Assembly (NCBI RefSeq): GCF_001368915.1
Contig: NZ_CSTE01000005.1
Location: forward strand, 62,001 to 126,000
Reading direction: 5' to 3'
DNA: 64,000 nucleotides
From: Haloferax massiliensis
GTDB lineage: Archaea > Halobacteriota > Halobacteria > Halobacteriales > Haloferacaceae
The notes below the pieces were generated by a model. That model ran no database searches and was not told the origin of the DNA. It saw only the letters and a list, made by a program, of their open reading frames with translations. Of this stretch, positions 1 to 9,237 are shown piece by piece. Position numbers and translations under genes: made by a program. How positions within the stretch are numbered: position 1 is the stretch's first letter; every line of letters starts with the position of its first letter.

Positions 1-1298
1 GGCGTGACGGTGACGTCGTCGCCGACGAACGACTCGATACCTTCGAGCGGGCCGACGCGGCGTTCCGGCACCACGTCGGAACTCCCGCCACCGCCGATTC
101 GGAAGCGGGACGGCGTTTGTCCGATGACCGCGAGTTCGTCTAGCTCGTCCGTCTCGAACGGGAGCACGTCGCCCTCGTTTTTGAGGAGGACCGCCCCGCG
201 TTCCGCCACGTCCCGCGCGACTCGGCGCTGTGCCCGCCTGTCCACCGAGACGTCGGGCGCATCCCGTGTCTCCAAGCGGCCGAACCGCGCCAACTGCCCG
301 AGCAGCCGTCGTACTTTGTCGTCGATTTCCGCCTCGTTGACGTAGCCGTCGTTGACGGCCTCCAGCAGGTCGTCGCCCCAGTAGGCCGGCCAGTTGAGGT
401 CGAACGCGGGGTTCTCTCCCGGCGTCTCGACGTCGAGGCCGTTGTTCGCCGAGGCGACCGTCGAATGGACCGCCCCCCAGTCGGACATGACGAGGCCGTC
501 GAAGCCCCATTCCTCTTTGAGAATCTCGTCAAGCAGTTTCGCGTGTTCGGTGGCGTACGTCCCGTTGATACGGTTGTACGCCGCCATGATTGCGCCGACG
601 TCGCCGTCTTCGACGGCCTGCCGGAAACCGGGCAGGTATATCTCGCGAAGCGCGCGCTCGCTCACCTCCGCGCTCACACCGGGCAGGTCCTGCGACGGCC
701 CACCGCGGTTCGTCTCCTGATTGTTGGCGACGTAGTGTTTCGCCGTCGCGATGATTCCCTCGGATTGAATGCCGTCGATGAACGCCGTCGCCAGTTCGCC
801 GGTCACCGCCGGGTCCTCACCGAAGTACTCGAAGGCTCGCCCCAGTTGCGGCACCCGAACGATGTTCAGCGCCGGTGCGAGGTGGACGTCCTGATTGTTG
901 GCGACGGCTTCGCGAGCGATGGCCGTCCCCTCCGTCTCGACGAGGCGCTGGTCGAACGTCGACGCCGCCGAAATCGTCGCCGGGAACGCCGTCTGCTGTC
1001 CCCGTCGAAGCCCCAGCGGACCGTCGCTCATCCGGACTTCGTCGATTCCGAGACGCTCGTTCGGCGGGAGATAGCCGGTGTCTTCGAGGAACGCGTCCTG
1101 TCCGGTGACCTGTGCCACCTTCTCTTCGAGTGTCATCTCGTCGATGAGCGATTCGACGCGGTCCGACGTCTGTGCGGCGCCGGTCTCCGTCGCCGACAAC
1201 CCGAACGTGAGCGCCGCGGCACTCGCCGCACTCCCCCGCAGGAAACTCCGTCTGTCTAACTCCGTTTCGTCTGCCGTGTCTGTGTTCTCCTCTGACAT
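1..1298 (-). CDS. Exported GH3 beta-glucosidase (C-terminus beyond left edge)
   Basis: About 432 residues are visible. The protein starts MSEENTDTADETELDRRSFLRG, a Tat signal, so it should be exported folded. The mature part matches glycoside hydrolase family 3: LIDEMTLEEKVAQVTG at the start, then the AKHYVANNQE substrate-binding segment, and VMSDWG carrying the catalytic Asp near residue 275. The linker GAVLLKNEGDVLPF then enters the second alpha/beta domain. The 3' end lies left of the window. The start at 1298 is the ATG just before the Tat motif. It is divergent from a TrmB-type sugar regulator with palindromes between them, so sugar-dependent control is likely. Exact substrate (cellobiose, xylo- or other beta-glucosides) cannot be told. 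Confidence 0.93.
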   Translation of the reverse strand, partial: MSEENTDTADETELDRRSFLRGSAASAAALTFGLSATETGAAQTSDRVESLIDEMTLEEKVAQVTGQDAFLEDTGYLPPNERLGIDEVRMSDGPLGLRRGQQTAFPATISAASTFDQRLVETEGTAIAREAVANNQDVHLAPALNIVRVPQLGRAFEYFGEDPAVTGELATAFIDGIQSEGIIATAKHYVANNQETNRGGPSQDLPGVSAEVSERALREIYLPGFRQAVEDGDVGAIMAAYNRINGTYATEHAKLLDEILKEEWGFDGLVMSDWGAVHSTVASANNGLDVETPGENPAFDLNWPAYWGDDLLEAVNDGYVNEAEIDDKVRRLLGQLARFGRLETRDAPDVSVDRRAQRRVARDVAERGAVLLKNEGDVLPFETDELDELAVIGQTPSRFRIGGGGSSDVVPERRVGPLEGIESFVGDDVTVT

Positions 1299-1375
1299 CG
1301 CAAACGGGCAGATTAACCACATTAAAATAAATGTACATGATATATGAGGTAGTACTCGTTGAGAGTTTTATTTTG

Positions 1376-1383
1376 ATATCGGA
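1376..1383. promoter_or_regulatory. Candidate operator half-site ATATCGGA near the GH3 gene
   Basis: The octamer ATATCGGA here is identical to the half-site of the palindrome at 1479-1498 and lies about 80 nt upstream of the GH3 start. It is probably a second binding site for the divergently encoded TrmB-type regulator. This is inferred from repetition only. Confidence 0.4.
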
Positions 1384-1478
1384 TAGCTATTTTTTATTCT
1401 CAGTGAACGGCGATGAATGAACGGACGCCCCCGGATATAGTTTCAGAGAAACTGCGACAGACGCGATACACGTGCCGA

Positions 1479-1502
1479 ATATCGGATTATTCCGATATCG
1501 GA
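1479..1502. promoter_or_regulatory. Perfect palindrome, candidate TrmB-family operator
   Basis: ATATCGGA (1479-1486), four bases, then TCCGATAT (1491-1498) form a perfect 8-bp inverted repeat. The right arm runs directly into a third copy of the half-site (1495-1502). It lies about 50 nt upstream of the regulator start, in the divergent intergenic region. Position and symmetry fit a regulator operator; no binding is proven. Confidence 0.55.
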
Positions 1503-1511
1503 ACACCGCTT

Positions 1512-1528
1512 AGGATAACATTTATCCT
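1512..1528. promoter_or_regulatory. Second palindrome over the regulator promoter
   Basis: AGGATAA (1512-1518), CAT, TTATCCT (1522-1528) is a perfect 7-bp inverted repeat. Its TTTAT core is centred about 24 nt upstream of the ATG at 1547, where a TATA box of a leaderless transcript belongs. The palindrome therefore overlaps the likely core promoter of the regulator gene and could serve autoregulation. Confidence 0.45.
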
Positions 1529-1546
1529 CCGACGAGTAAACTATCG

Positions 1547-2620
1547 ATGCCTAACTTGGTACAGATGTCTAATCCCGACGCGCTCCGCGACGACTTACAG
1601 CGGTTCGGCTTCTCCGAGAAAGAAATCGACGTGTATCTCTCGCTCGTAGAGCGAGGCAGCGCCGAACCGAAGACGCTCGCATCGGACGCCGGCGTTTCGA
1701 CGAGCTACATTTACGAGGTCGTGACCCAGCTCGATTCGAGAAATCTCGTTCGAATCGAGGAGCATCAGTCGCCGGCGGTCGTCCACGCTCGACGACCCTC
1801 TGAGGCGTTTCAGACGTTATCTGCGAGACTCGACCGAATCGAGGACGCCGTCGAAGAGCGGTATCAGCAGCCACGAGCGGAGCCGATGTCGCTCGGCGTC
1901 ATTCAGTCCCGACCGACGTTTGCGAGTCGACTCCGCGAGCTGATCTCACAGGCGGACTCGGAGATCCGACTCTCTCTGCCCTTTGCGTTTCTCTCCGAAG
2001 TCGAAGCGTCGCTCAAGTCCGCAGTCGAAGACGGCGTCTTCGTCGTCCTCCTGCTCAGTGAATCCGACTACGAGGCCCGGTCGGGAGCCGTTGAAGACGT
2101 CGCAACCGTCGTCAACCGAATCGATGCACAGTTACCCGCTTACGTCGCAATCGACGATGCTCGCGGACTCATCGCACCGCTGTCAGTCCTCGCGTGGGAA
2201 CACGGTCCAGAGGAAGCGATCGAATTCACCAACCCGACCGTGACGGGCGTCGTCTCCGTCGCGTTCTTCGGTCTGTATCAGTCCTCGACGACGGTCATGC
2301 TTCGCCGCCCGAACACGCTTCCCCGGCGATACTCCGGTATTCGGCCGGCCGTCTACGACGCGGAGCTGGCGCGACGCCGCGGGCGGTCACTCCACGTGCG
2401 TGCGACGGTCCGCCCAACGGGAGCCGACGACGAGACCGAGACGATAGAGGGGCCGATAACCGAGATTCGGCAGAGCTTGATCGCTCCCACGAACAGCGAG
2501 CTGCTATTCGAAAACGCCTTCGAGGTCGACGTCGGGAATCGACGCGTGAGTATCGGCGGTGTCGGCGCGTTCATGGAGGATTACGAGGCCACGAGTCTGC
2601 TTCTGTACGCCGACACGTAA
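1547..2620 (+). CDS. TrmB-type sugar-sensing transcription regulator
   Basis: A 357-residue protein of the TrmB/TrmBL family. Residues about 15-80 form the winged helix-turn-helix (FGFSEKEIDVYLSLVERGSAEPKTLA, then the recognition helix STSYIYEVVTQLDSRNLV). The C-terminal half has the length and layout of the TrmB sugar-binding domain and ends in a beta-rich segment (VSIGGVGAFMEDYEATSLLLY). The start at 1547 puts a TATA-like TTTAT at about -24; the in-frame ATG at 1565 (MSNPDALRDD) is also credible. It is divergent from the GH3 gene and probably controls it and itself through the palindromes in between. Family knowledge: such proteins bind sugars and control sugar uptake and breakdown genes; the ligand here is unknown. 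Confidence 0.88.
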   Translation: MPNLVQMSNPDALRDDLQRFGFSEKEIDVYLSLVERGSAEPKTLASDAGVSTSYIYEVVTQLDSRNLVRIEEHQSPAVVHARRPSEAFQTLSARLDRIEDAVEERYQQPRAEPMSLGVIQSRPTFASRLRELISQADSEIRLSLPFAFLSEVEASLKSAVEDGVFVVLLLSESDYEARSGAVEDVATVVNRIDAQLPAYVAIDDARGLIAPLSVLAWEHGPEEAIEFTNPTVTGVVSVAFFGLYQSSTTVMLRRPNTLPRRYSGIRPAVYDAELARRRGRSLHVRATVRPTGADDETETIEGPITEIRQSLIAPTNSELLFENAFEVDVGNRRVSIGGVGAFMEDYEATSLLLYADT

Positions 2621-2706
2621 TCGTCGGTCCCAACCGCCCCGTATTCGACAGCGTTCTCGCAAAGCTCGCAGTCACTGCTCACTTCGGGAGCGCACCTCCA
2701 CGGCCG

Positions 2707-2763
2707 GTTCAGGCGCTCTAGAGTCGTTCGGACGTTCTGGAGTCGTTCAGGCGCTCTGGGTGT
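2707..2763. repeat. Three tandem copies of a 19-bp unit across the phoU stop
   Basis: Units at 2707-2725, 2726-2744 and 2745-2763 align as GTTCAGGCGCTCTAGAGTC with a few changes (the second reads GTTCGGACGTTCTGGAGTC). The last copy contains the phoU stop codon and final residues, so the other two look like downstream duplications of the gene end. Expansion by replication slippage is the likely origin. Confidence 0.7.
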
Positions 2764-3835
2764 GTTCCGCTGCGTCGCGGCCGCCCTCGCCGACGGGCCG
2801 CTCGTCCATGTTGCGAGTTCGGACCGCCGTTCTGAGTCCGACCTCGGCGACGTTGCCGACGTGTTCGGCCGTCCGTTCGAGCGCGTGGAGGGCGTGCGCG
2901 AACCGGTAGTCGACCTCGGCGTCGCGCTCCTCGAACAGCCGCCGTTCGACGTCTTCGACGCCCGCGCGGACCCGGTCGCGCGCCGAAAGCGCCTCCCGCG
3001 CCGCGTCGGGGTTCTCGCCGTCGAACGCGACCTGTACCGCGGCTTCGAGCGCCTCGGGGACGAGCTCGGCGAGTTCGGACACCTCGTCGGCGACCCCCTG
3101 GGGTAGGGAGGCGGGAACCGCCGACGCGACGGCCGCGATTCGCTCGGCGTGGTCGGCGACGCGCTCTAACTCGCGGGCCGCGGTGTGGAGGCGGAACAGC
3201 TCCGGGCGCGTCTCGCCGAGGGCGTCTATCTCGTCGAGGCGGTCGAGCCCGCGGGTGAAGTGCCGGTCGACCATCGCAAACAGCCGGTCGGCGCGGTCGT
3301 CGCGCTCCGCGAAGCCGTCGAGCGGGGCGGCACCCGTGAGCGCGGCGGTCGCGTCGCGGTGCATCGAGACGGCGACGAACTGGAGCTGTCGGACCGACTG
3401 GCGGATGGAGACCTCGTTCGCGTCGAGGACGTTCCGCACCGTGACGGCCGCGTCCGACTCCTCCGTGATGGTCACGCCGACGAGGTTGCGGGCGACCCGC
3501 CTGACGGCCTGTCGCTGTGCGGCGTCGAACGTCCCGTCGGCCTCGACGACGACCTGCTTCGACCCGGCGGCGTAGGCCGCCCGGAGCGTCTGTTCGAGGA
3601 AGTCGCCGGCGGCGGAGTCGCGCCCGCCGCCCGCGTCACCCCCGCCGACGGTCACCGTGAACTGCATCGACGCGTCGTCCTCGCGCTCGGGTGCCTGTAC
3701 GACCAGCACCCCGTCGATGTGCGTGTGGAGGTTGACGACGGTGCCGGCGGTGATGCCCTCGCCGTCCGCCCACTCTCGGGGGAGCGAGACGGTGAACGTC
3801 CCGTTGCTGACCTGCTGTATCTTGCGTGTCTCCAT
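2747..3835 (-). CDS. phoU: PhoU-family phosphate uptake regulator with AbrB-like DNA-binding N-terminus
   Basis: 362 residues. The N-terminus METRKIQQVSNGTFTVSLPREWADGEGITAGTVVNLH is an AbrB/SpoVT-type swapped-hairpin DNA-binding domain. It is followed by PhoU helical repeats from about residue 110 to 340, with acidic LFRLHTAARELERVADHAERIA-type helices that bind metal in PhoU proteins. The ATG at 3835 was chosen because the AbrB domain begins there; the frame stays open further upstream but that part is atypical. It is the last gene of the pst operon, 234 nt after pstB. The combination suggests that it senses the state of the Pst transporter and may act on DNA as well. Confidence 0.9.
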   Translation of the reverse strand: METRKIQQVSNGTFTVSLPREWADGEGITAGTVVNLHTHIDGVLVVQAPEREDDASMQFTVTVGGGDAGGGRDSAAGDFLEQTLRAAYAAGSKQVVVEADGTFDAAQRQAVRRVARNLVGVTITEESDAAVTVRNVLDANEVSIRQSVRQLQFVAVSMHRDATAALTGAAPLDGFAERDDRADRLFAMVDRHFTRGLDRLDEIDALGETRPELFRLHTAARELERVADHAERIAAVASAVPASLPQGVADEVSELAELVPEALEAAVQVAFDGENPDAAREALSARDRVRAGVEDVERRLFEERDAEVDYRFAHALHALERTAEHVGNVAEVGLRTAVRTRNMDERPVGEGGRDAAEHTQSA

Positions 3836-4069
3836 TGTGTTGGCGTGTCTGAAACCGTGTTGTCTGCGTGCCAGTTCCGCGGTGACGCCGACCCCGCCGC
3901 AGGGAGTGACTCGACTGACGAAAAGCGAGCGTCGCCGCCGACTGTCCGGCTTCGACGGCCGCAGGTCGTCGAGAACCGTCGTCACGTCGGGAAGTCGAAG
4001 TCGGCGTCGTCAGCGCGGGGACGCTCGGCGCGGGTCGGCGTCGGGTCGGGCCGGGGTCAACCCCGAACG

Positions 4070-5038
4070 TCACCCGAACTTGCCGCTGATGTAGTCCTCG
4101 ACGCGCTGGCTCTGGGGGTCCTCGAACACCTGGTCGGTGTCGCCGTACTCGACGAGCTCGCCGCCGGTGAGGAACACCGCCGTCTGGTCCGAGATGCGCG
4201 CGGCCTGCTGCATGTTGTGGGTGACGATGACGACCGTGTACTCCTCCGCGAGGTCGTGGACGAGGTCCTCGATTTTCGAGGTCGCGATGGGGTCGAGCGC
4301 CGACGCCGGCTCGTCCATGAGGAGCACCTCGGGGTCGGTCGCCAGCGCGCGGGCGATGCAGAGCCGCTGTTGCTGGCCGCCGGAGAGCCCGAGGGCGTTG
4401 TCGTCGAGTCGGTCCCGCACCTCGTCCCACAGCGCCGCCTGCCGAAGCGAGCGCTCGACGAGTTCGTCGACCGCGTCGTCGTCGCTCCGGCCGAGTAAGT
4501 TGGCGAGCAGGCCGGTGTCGAGGTCGCCGTGCTTCCGCGGTCCGTAGGAGATGTTGTCCGCGATGCTCTTCGGGAACGGGTTCGGCGACTGGAACACCAT
4601 GCCGACGCGTTTGCGGAGTTCCACGAGGTTGACGCCCTCCTGGTAGATTTCCTCGCCTTCGAGCCGGACCGAGCCGTCGATGCGCGCGGCCTTGATGCGG
4701 TCGTTCATCCGGTTGAGACACCGGAGGAACGTCGATTTCCCACAGCCCGAGGGGCCGATGAGCGCCGTGACGCTGTTCTCGGGAATCTCCATCGAGACGC
4801 CTTTCAGCGCGTGGTCGTCGCCGTAGTACACGTCGAGGTCGGAGACCGAGAGCTTCGCGTCGCCCTCGAACTCGTGTTCGACCCACTCCTCGCGGGTCCG
4901 CTCGCGCGTCTCGCCGCTCGTGACTTCGAGCGGCTGGTCGGTGCCGGGGCTCGCGCCGCCGGCGAGTTCGCCGTCCGCGGTCTGTGCGTCGTCCGTCGTC
5001 GCCTGTGCGTCGTCCGTCGTCTGTCTGGTTTCGCTCAT
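4070..5038 (-). CDS. pstB: Phosphate ABC transporter ATP-binding protein PstB
   Basis: 322 residues; the ATPase begins around residue 65 ([21 protein letters not shown]) after an acidic, Thr-rich leader of about 60 residues that PstB proteins usually lack. Walker A is GPSGCGKST, the signature is [15 protein letters not shown], Walker B is [12 protein letters not shown] and the H-loop is [12 protein letters not shown]. The family-typical SPNPFP follows the Q-loop. It energises phosphate import with PstA and PstC at the cytoplasmic face. It lies 2 nt downstream of pstA and is surely co-transcribed. Confidence 0.96.
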   Translation of the reverse strand: MSETRQTTDDAQATTDDAQTADGELAGGASPGTDQPLEVTSGETRERTREEWVEHEFEGDAKLSVSDLDVYYGDDHALKGVSMEIPENSVTALIGPSGCGKSTFLRCLNRMNDRIKAARIDGSVRLEGEEIYQEGVNLVELRKRVGMVFQSPNPFPKSIADNISYGPRKHGDLDTGLLANLLGRSDDDAVDELVERSLRQAALWDEVRDRLDDNALGLSGGQQQRLCIARALATDPEVLLMDEPASALDPIATSKIEDLVHDLAEEYTVVIVTHNMQQAARISDQTAVFLTGGELVEYGDTDQVFEDPQSQRVEDYISGKFG

Positions 5039-5040
5039 GG

Positions 5041-6663
5041 TTAGTCGTGCTGAAGTTTACTCCGGAAGTAGTACCGCGTCGCGATGCCGACCGCGTAGAA
5101 GCCCAAGACGACCACGAGCAGGATGAGCGCCGTCGCCCACCGGAACTCGTCGATGGCGCTGATGTTCGACGACTCCCCGACGCCCGCGGTGATAAGCGAG
5201 TAGAGCTGATACGGGAGCGCCGAGGTCGCCCGCATCAGTTCGGGGTTGGTCACGAACGGCGGCGAAAGCGAGAACTGGAAGCCGCCGACTACGTCGACCG
5301 TCTGGCTCCCCGGCGGAGCGACGCTCCCCGACATGGTCAGGAGAATCGGGGCGGTCTCGCCCGCGATGCGGCCGACGCCGAGGATGATGCCCGTGACGAT
5401 GCCCGGAAGCGCCGCCGGGAGGACGATGCTCCGAACCGTCTGCCACTTCGTGACGCCGAGGGCCGCGCTCGCGTCGCGGTACTCGTCGGGGACCGCCAGC
5501 ATCGACTCCCGACTCGTGATGACGACGAGCGGGAGGAGCATGAAGCCGAGCGTGAGCATCCCCGCGAGAAGCGACTTCTGGTTGCCGAGCCGGGGGACGA
5601 GAAACGCCAGCCCGAACAGCCCGAAGACGATGCTGGGCGTGCTCCACAGCCCGTTGGTGGCGACTTCGACGACCTGCGTGAAGCGCCCGCGGTCGGCGTA
5701 CTCGGTGATGAAGACGGCCGCGCCGACGCCCAGCGGGACGGCGAACAGCACCGCGCCGACGACGAGCCAAACCGTCCCCGCGATGGCCGGAAGGACGCCG
5801 TTCACGTCGTTGAGGAGCGCGACGCCGTTCATGACGAACGGCCACGAGACGGGCAGCGAGAACGTCACGCCGACGAGCGTCACTTCGGGGCCCGCACCCG
5901 CGCCGAGCGCGAGGCCCTTGAACAGCCCCGGCAGGCCCTTCAGGACCGTGAACGCGACGAGGAGGAACAACAGCGCGATGATGGAGATGGCGTTCAGGTA
6001 GACGAGGACGTACGCGCCGACGTGGCGGCCGCGCGCGCCGAACCCGCCGTAGGCCTTCGCGGCGGCCCAGCCGACGAGCAGGGAACAGAACGCCGTCACG
6101 ACCGGAATCGTGAACTCGGCGTTGAACGACGCCTGCTGTTCCCACCCGAGGTCCCACGCCCACGACGGGCCGATGACGCCGGTGAGGAAGACGACGCCGG
6201 CGAACGCGGCGAGCGCGCCGGCGGGGAGCGTCGAGCCGATGTCCTCGCGGGGGAGCGCGCTCACCGCGAACGCGACCCCGCCGCTGAGGAGCGACGCGGC
6301 GACCCACCCGGCCGTCCCGAGCCCGAGCGTCTGCGAGGCGACGAGGCCGCCGACGACGAACCAGATGAGCGCGAACGCGCCCGAGGCGACCAGTCCGGCG
6401 GTCGGTCTGGGGTTGGTGGCGACGTAGCCGAGTCGGGAGCCGACGCCGAAGCCGACGACGGCGAGCCCGAGGAGGACCAACAGCCCGCCGAGGAGCGCGA
6501 CCATCGGCACGCCCGCGACGGGGTCGGTGATGGTCACGAGTTCGAACACCGACGCGAGCGAGAGGGCGAACAGCACCGCCGCCAGTCCCACCGCGCCGGC
6601 GGCGACCGCTTCTGTCTCGGAGGTGTCCTCGCTGACGAGCGCGGTGTCGGTCGCGCCCGCCAT
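5041..6663 (-). CDS. pstA: Phosphate ABC transporter permease PstA with long N-terminal membrane extension
   Basis: 540 residues. The C-terminal ~300 residues match Pst[19 protein letters not shown], then the EAA-like coupling segment [32 protein letters not shown]. Bacterial PstA is about 280-300 residues; here about 230 extra N-terminal residues add roughly six hydrophobic helices. The start ATG overlaps the pstC stop by 1 nt, indicating translational coupling. It forms the membrane channel for phosphate with PstC. Confidence 0.94.
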   Translation of the reverse strand: MAGATDTALVSEDTSETEAVAAGAVGLAAVLFALSLASVFELVTITDPVAGVPMVALLGGLLVLLGLAVVGFGVGSRLGYVATNPRPTAGLVASGAFALIWFVVGGLVASQTLGLGTAGWVAASLLSGGVAFAVSALPREDIGSTLPAGALAAFAGVVFLTGVIGPSWAWDLGWEQQASFNAEFTIPVVTAFCSLLVGWAAAKAYGGFGARGRHVGAYVLVYLNAISIIALLFLLVAFTVLKGLPGLFKGLALGAGAGPEVTLVGVTFSLPVSWPFVMNGVALLNDVNGVLPAIAGTVWLVVGAVLFAVPLGVGAAVFITEYADRGRFTQVVEVATNGLWSTPSIVFGLFGLAFLVPRLGNQKSLLAGMLTLGFMLLPLVVITSRESMLAVPDEYRDASAALGVTKWQTVRSIVLPAALPGIVTGIILGVGRIAGETAPILLTMSGSVAPPGSQTVDVVGGFQFSLSPPFVTNPELMRATSALPYQLYSLITAGVGESSNISAIDEFRWATALILLVVVLGFYAVGIATRYYFRSKLQHD

Positions 6664-7796
6664 CAGTCGGCACCTCCGAGCTTCCGGCGCATGCGCGCCT
6701 CGATGTACTGCGACCCGATGCTGAGGAACAGCACCGTGACGAACAGGATGACGCCCGCGACGAACAGCGCCGAGAGCTGGAGGCCGTCGGCGTCGCCGTA
6801 GTTCGCCGCGATGAGCGACGTGAGCGTGTCGTTACCGTAGAAGACGTTGTACAGCGGCTTCGTGAGCTTCGGACTGCCGCGGAGCATCACGGTCGCGGCC
6901 ATCGTCTCGCCGATGGCGCGCCCCACGCCGAGGAGGACCGCGGCCGAGACGCCCGAAAAGGCCGCCGGCAGGGTGATGGAGGTCATCGTCTGCCAGTCGG
7001 TCGTGCCGAGCGCGAGCGACCCGCTTTTCATCGATTCGGGGACGCTGTTGAGCGCGTCTTCGGCGACCGAGACGACCGTCGGGAGCGCCATCAGGCCGAC
7101 GACGATACCGACGAACAGGTACGTGCCCTGCCCGAGGATGTCGAACTGGTCGGCCGCCCACGGGCTGAGGATGGTGAAGCCGATGAAGCCGTAGACGATG
7201 GAGGGGATGCCCGCCAGAATCTCGACGCCCGGCTTGACGACCTCGCGGACGGTCCGCGGCGCGATTTCGCTGAGGAAGAGCGCCGCGGCCACGCCCAGCG
7301 GGGCGGCGACCGCCGTCGCGATGATGGTGACGAGCACCGTCCCGTGAATCATCGGGACGAGCGAGTACCGAATCGGCGGCGTCACCGGGCTCCAGCGCGT
7401 CTCGATGAAGAGCCGCAGGCCCGGAATCGGCACGCCGAAGACGTTCACGGTCGCGTACTGCACGGTCGGCCACGCCTCCGCGAAGATGAAGACGAGGATG
7501 AGCCCGAGGACGAGGATGGTCGAGACCGTCGTCGTCAGCGTGAGCACGCGCGCTGTCAATTCTTGGTGTCTGAGCCAGCCGTAGCCCGTCGCGACGAGGA
7601 ACACCGCGAACGGGACGGCCGTCAGCGACGAGACGGCCAGAAAGCCCGCGAACGCCGCGAGGAGCGACACCGCCGCGACCGCGACCGTGACGAGTGCGCC
7701 CGGCGGCGTCTCGTCGACGAAGTCGCGACCGCGCCGGAGCCCTCGCCGAGCCGCCGCTCGGAGGCCGGCACCGTCGGAGTCTGGAAGTACGTTCAT
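6663..7796 (-). CDS. pstC: Phosphate ABC transporter permease PstC
   Basis: 377 residues with about seven or eight membrane helices. The permease core carries PLGVAAALFLSEIAPRTVREVVKPGVEILAGIPSIVYGF and the coupling motif ESMKSGSLALGTTDWQTMTSITLPAAFSGV, both typical of PstC. A hydrophilic stretch of about 30 residues precedes the first helix. It partners PstA; the two genes overlap by 1 nt and lie 62 nt downstream of pstS. Confidence 0.95.
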   Translation of the reverse strand: MNVLPDSDGAGLRAAARRGLRRGRDFVDETPPGALVTVAVAAVSLLAAFAGFLAVSSLTAVPFAVFLVATGYGWLRHQELTARVLTLTTTVSTILVLGLILVFIFAEAWPTVQYATVNVFGVPIPGLRLFIETRWSPVTPPIRYSLVPMIHGTVLVTIIATAVAAPLGVAAALFLSEIAPRTVREVVKPGVEILAGIPSIVYGFIGFTILSPWAADQFDILGQGTYLFVGIVVGLMALPTVVSVAEDALNSVPESMKSGSLALGTTDWQTMTSITLPAAFSGVSAAVLLGVGRAIGETMAATVMLRGSPKLTKPLYNVFYGNDTLTSLIAANYGDADGLQLSALFVAGVILFVTVLFLSIGSQYIEARMRRKLGGAD

Positions 7797-7858
7797 GATT
7801 GGAGCGTCGATGAATGGAAAGAACGAGGTTCAGGAACCGCGACCGCGTCCGAGCCGCG

Positions 7859-9052
7859 TTACGCTTGGCTCGGAAGCTTGTCCTTCTCGGACTGGAGGTC
7901 CTTGTCAGGCAGCGGGATGTAGTTGTTGTCCTCGACGAACAGCTTCTGACCGAACGTGGTCAGGAACATGTTCATGAACGCGGCTTCGCGCATGTCCGTC
8001 CCGCTCGGGGTGTCCTCCGTGATGGTCGTGTACTGGTGGAGGTCCCGGTTCAGCGGGTAGTCGCTGTCGAAGATGGTGTGCTCCGCGCTCTTGTCCGGCG
8101 CGTAGAGCGTGCCCTCGAAGTCGATTCCGACAGGGATGACCTCCGGGCCGGTGAACGCGAGTGCCATGTACGCGATGGCACCGTCGTTCTGCTGGACGAC
8201 GGTCGCGACCTGCTGGTTCTGGCCCTTCCGGGTGTCGACGCCCTCCATCGAGGCGTCGGCGCTCCCGAGCATGTTGAGGCGGAACGAGGTGTCCGTCCCG
8301 GAGCCCTCCGCGCGGCCGACCACGTAGATTTCCTGGTCGTGACCGCCGACTTCGCTCCAGTTGGTAATCTCGTTCTGGTAGATCTGGCGGACTTCCTCGC
8401 CGGTGAGCTCCGTGACACCCGCGTCGTGAACGTCCTTCGAGACGACGACGGGCTGGCCGTCGCGGCCGAGGACGTGGTCCACGTAGTTCGCGTCGCGCTC
8501 TTCTTCGCTGATGCCGAGTTCGGCCGTGATGGGGCCCGACGAGTTACCGATGTCGACGAGGCCGTCGCGGACGGACTTACAGCCCGTCCCGGAGTGGCTC
8601 AGGCCGATGGACGTTGCGAACGCGGGGTTCGCCTGCGTCTCGGTCGGCTCGAAGCCGTAGAGGGATGCGAAGTAGTCGGCCAGACGCATGTCCGGTGCGC
8701 CGAGTTCGTCCCAGCCGGGGACGGTAGATTCGTCGCTCGAACCCCAGTACTCGCCGTCGCTCGGCGGCGCGTTGGAGTTCCAGTAGGAGCTCCCCTTGTT
8801 CGCGATGGGGTACACCGTCGAGGAACCCTCGGCGGTGAGCATCTGCGGCGCGCTCGATTCGCTCGTCTCCTCGGGGGTCGAGGTCGTGGTCTCCGGAGCG
8901 TCGGTCTCCTCTGCTTCGGTCGCCGGCGCGTCGGTCTCGGGGCTGGACTGCCCCGAACAACCGGCGAGCCCCGCGACGCCCGCCGCGCTCGATGCGACGA
9001 GGAACTGCCGACGTGATACGCTGCCTGCCAACTTCTTGGAATCTTGCGCCAT
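7859..9052 (-). CDS. pstS: Phosphate-binding lipoprotein PstS
   Basis: 397 residues. The start at 9052 gives MAQDSKKLAGSVSRRQFLVASSAAGVAGLAGC, a Tat signal ending in a lipobox Cys, so the protein is exported folded and anchored by lipid. A Ser/Thr/Glu-rich linker leads to the PBP-type domain: LTAEGSSTVYPIANKG, then DIGNSSGPIT and VGRAEGSGTDTSFRLNM, the usual phosphate-binding loops. It is the first gene of the operon and captures extracellular phosphate for PstCAB. A TATA-like box lies 19-28 nt upstream. Confidence 0.95.
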   Translation of the reverse strand: MAQDSKKLAGSVSRRQFLVASSAAGVAGLAGCSGQSSPETDAPATEAEETDAPETTTSTPEETSESSAPQMLTAEGSSTVYPIANKGSSYWNSNAPPSDGEYWGSSDESTVPGWDELGAPDMRLADYFASLYGFEPTETQANPAFATSIGLSHSGTGCKSVRDGLVDIGNSSGPITAELGISEEERDANYVDHVLGRDGQPVVVSKDVHDAGVTELTGEEVRQIYQNEITNWSEVGGHDQEIYVVGRAEGSGTDTSFRLNMLGSADASMEGVDTRKGQNQQVATVVQQNDGAIAYMALAFTGPEVIPVGIDFEGTLYAPDKSAEHTIFDSDYPLNRDLHQYTTITEDTPSGTDMREAAFMNMFLTTFGQKLFVEDNNYIPLPDKDLQSEKDKLPSQA

Positions 9053-9070
9053 CACGTGGTCAGACCCGGT

Positions 9071-9080
9071 TTTAAATAAA
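9071..9080 (-). promoter_or_regulatory. TATA box of the pst operon
   Basis: On the minus strand TTTATTTAAA lies 19-28 nt upstream of the pstS ATG, the normal place for a TATA box of a leaderless haloarchaeal transcript. The surrounding AT-rich sequence (9060-9110) probably holds the phosphate-starvation control elements, but I could not single one out. Confidence 0.6.
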
Positions 9081-9205
9081 ATGCGTTTATAATACCACTT
9101 TAGTTCTATCAGAGTCCCACGTAACACTAAGAGACGAAATAGTTCGATATTAGCGCACACATCAGTACGGAGAACTATATACGCGAACGTAATCGAGACG
9201 ACAGA

Positions 9206-9213
9206 AAATATAA
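9206..9213 (+). promoter_or_regulatory. TATA box of the divergent coiled-coil gene
   Basis: AAATATAA lies 25-32 nt upstream of the ATG at 9238, supporting that start over the in-frame ATG-less codons upstream and suggesting leaderless transcription. Confidence 0.5.
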
Positions 9214-9237
9214 CGGGTGCCGAGATACGTACGCACG

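Noticed and set aside
4984-6801. 605-codon plus-strand ORF over pstA
   Set aside because: Antisense shadow of pstA and pstB in high-GC DNA; Arg/Asp/Glu-rich composition and no domain.
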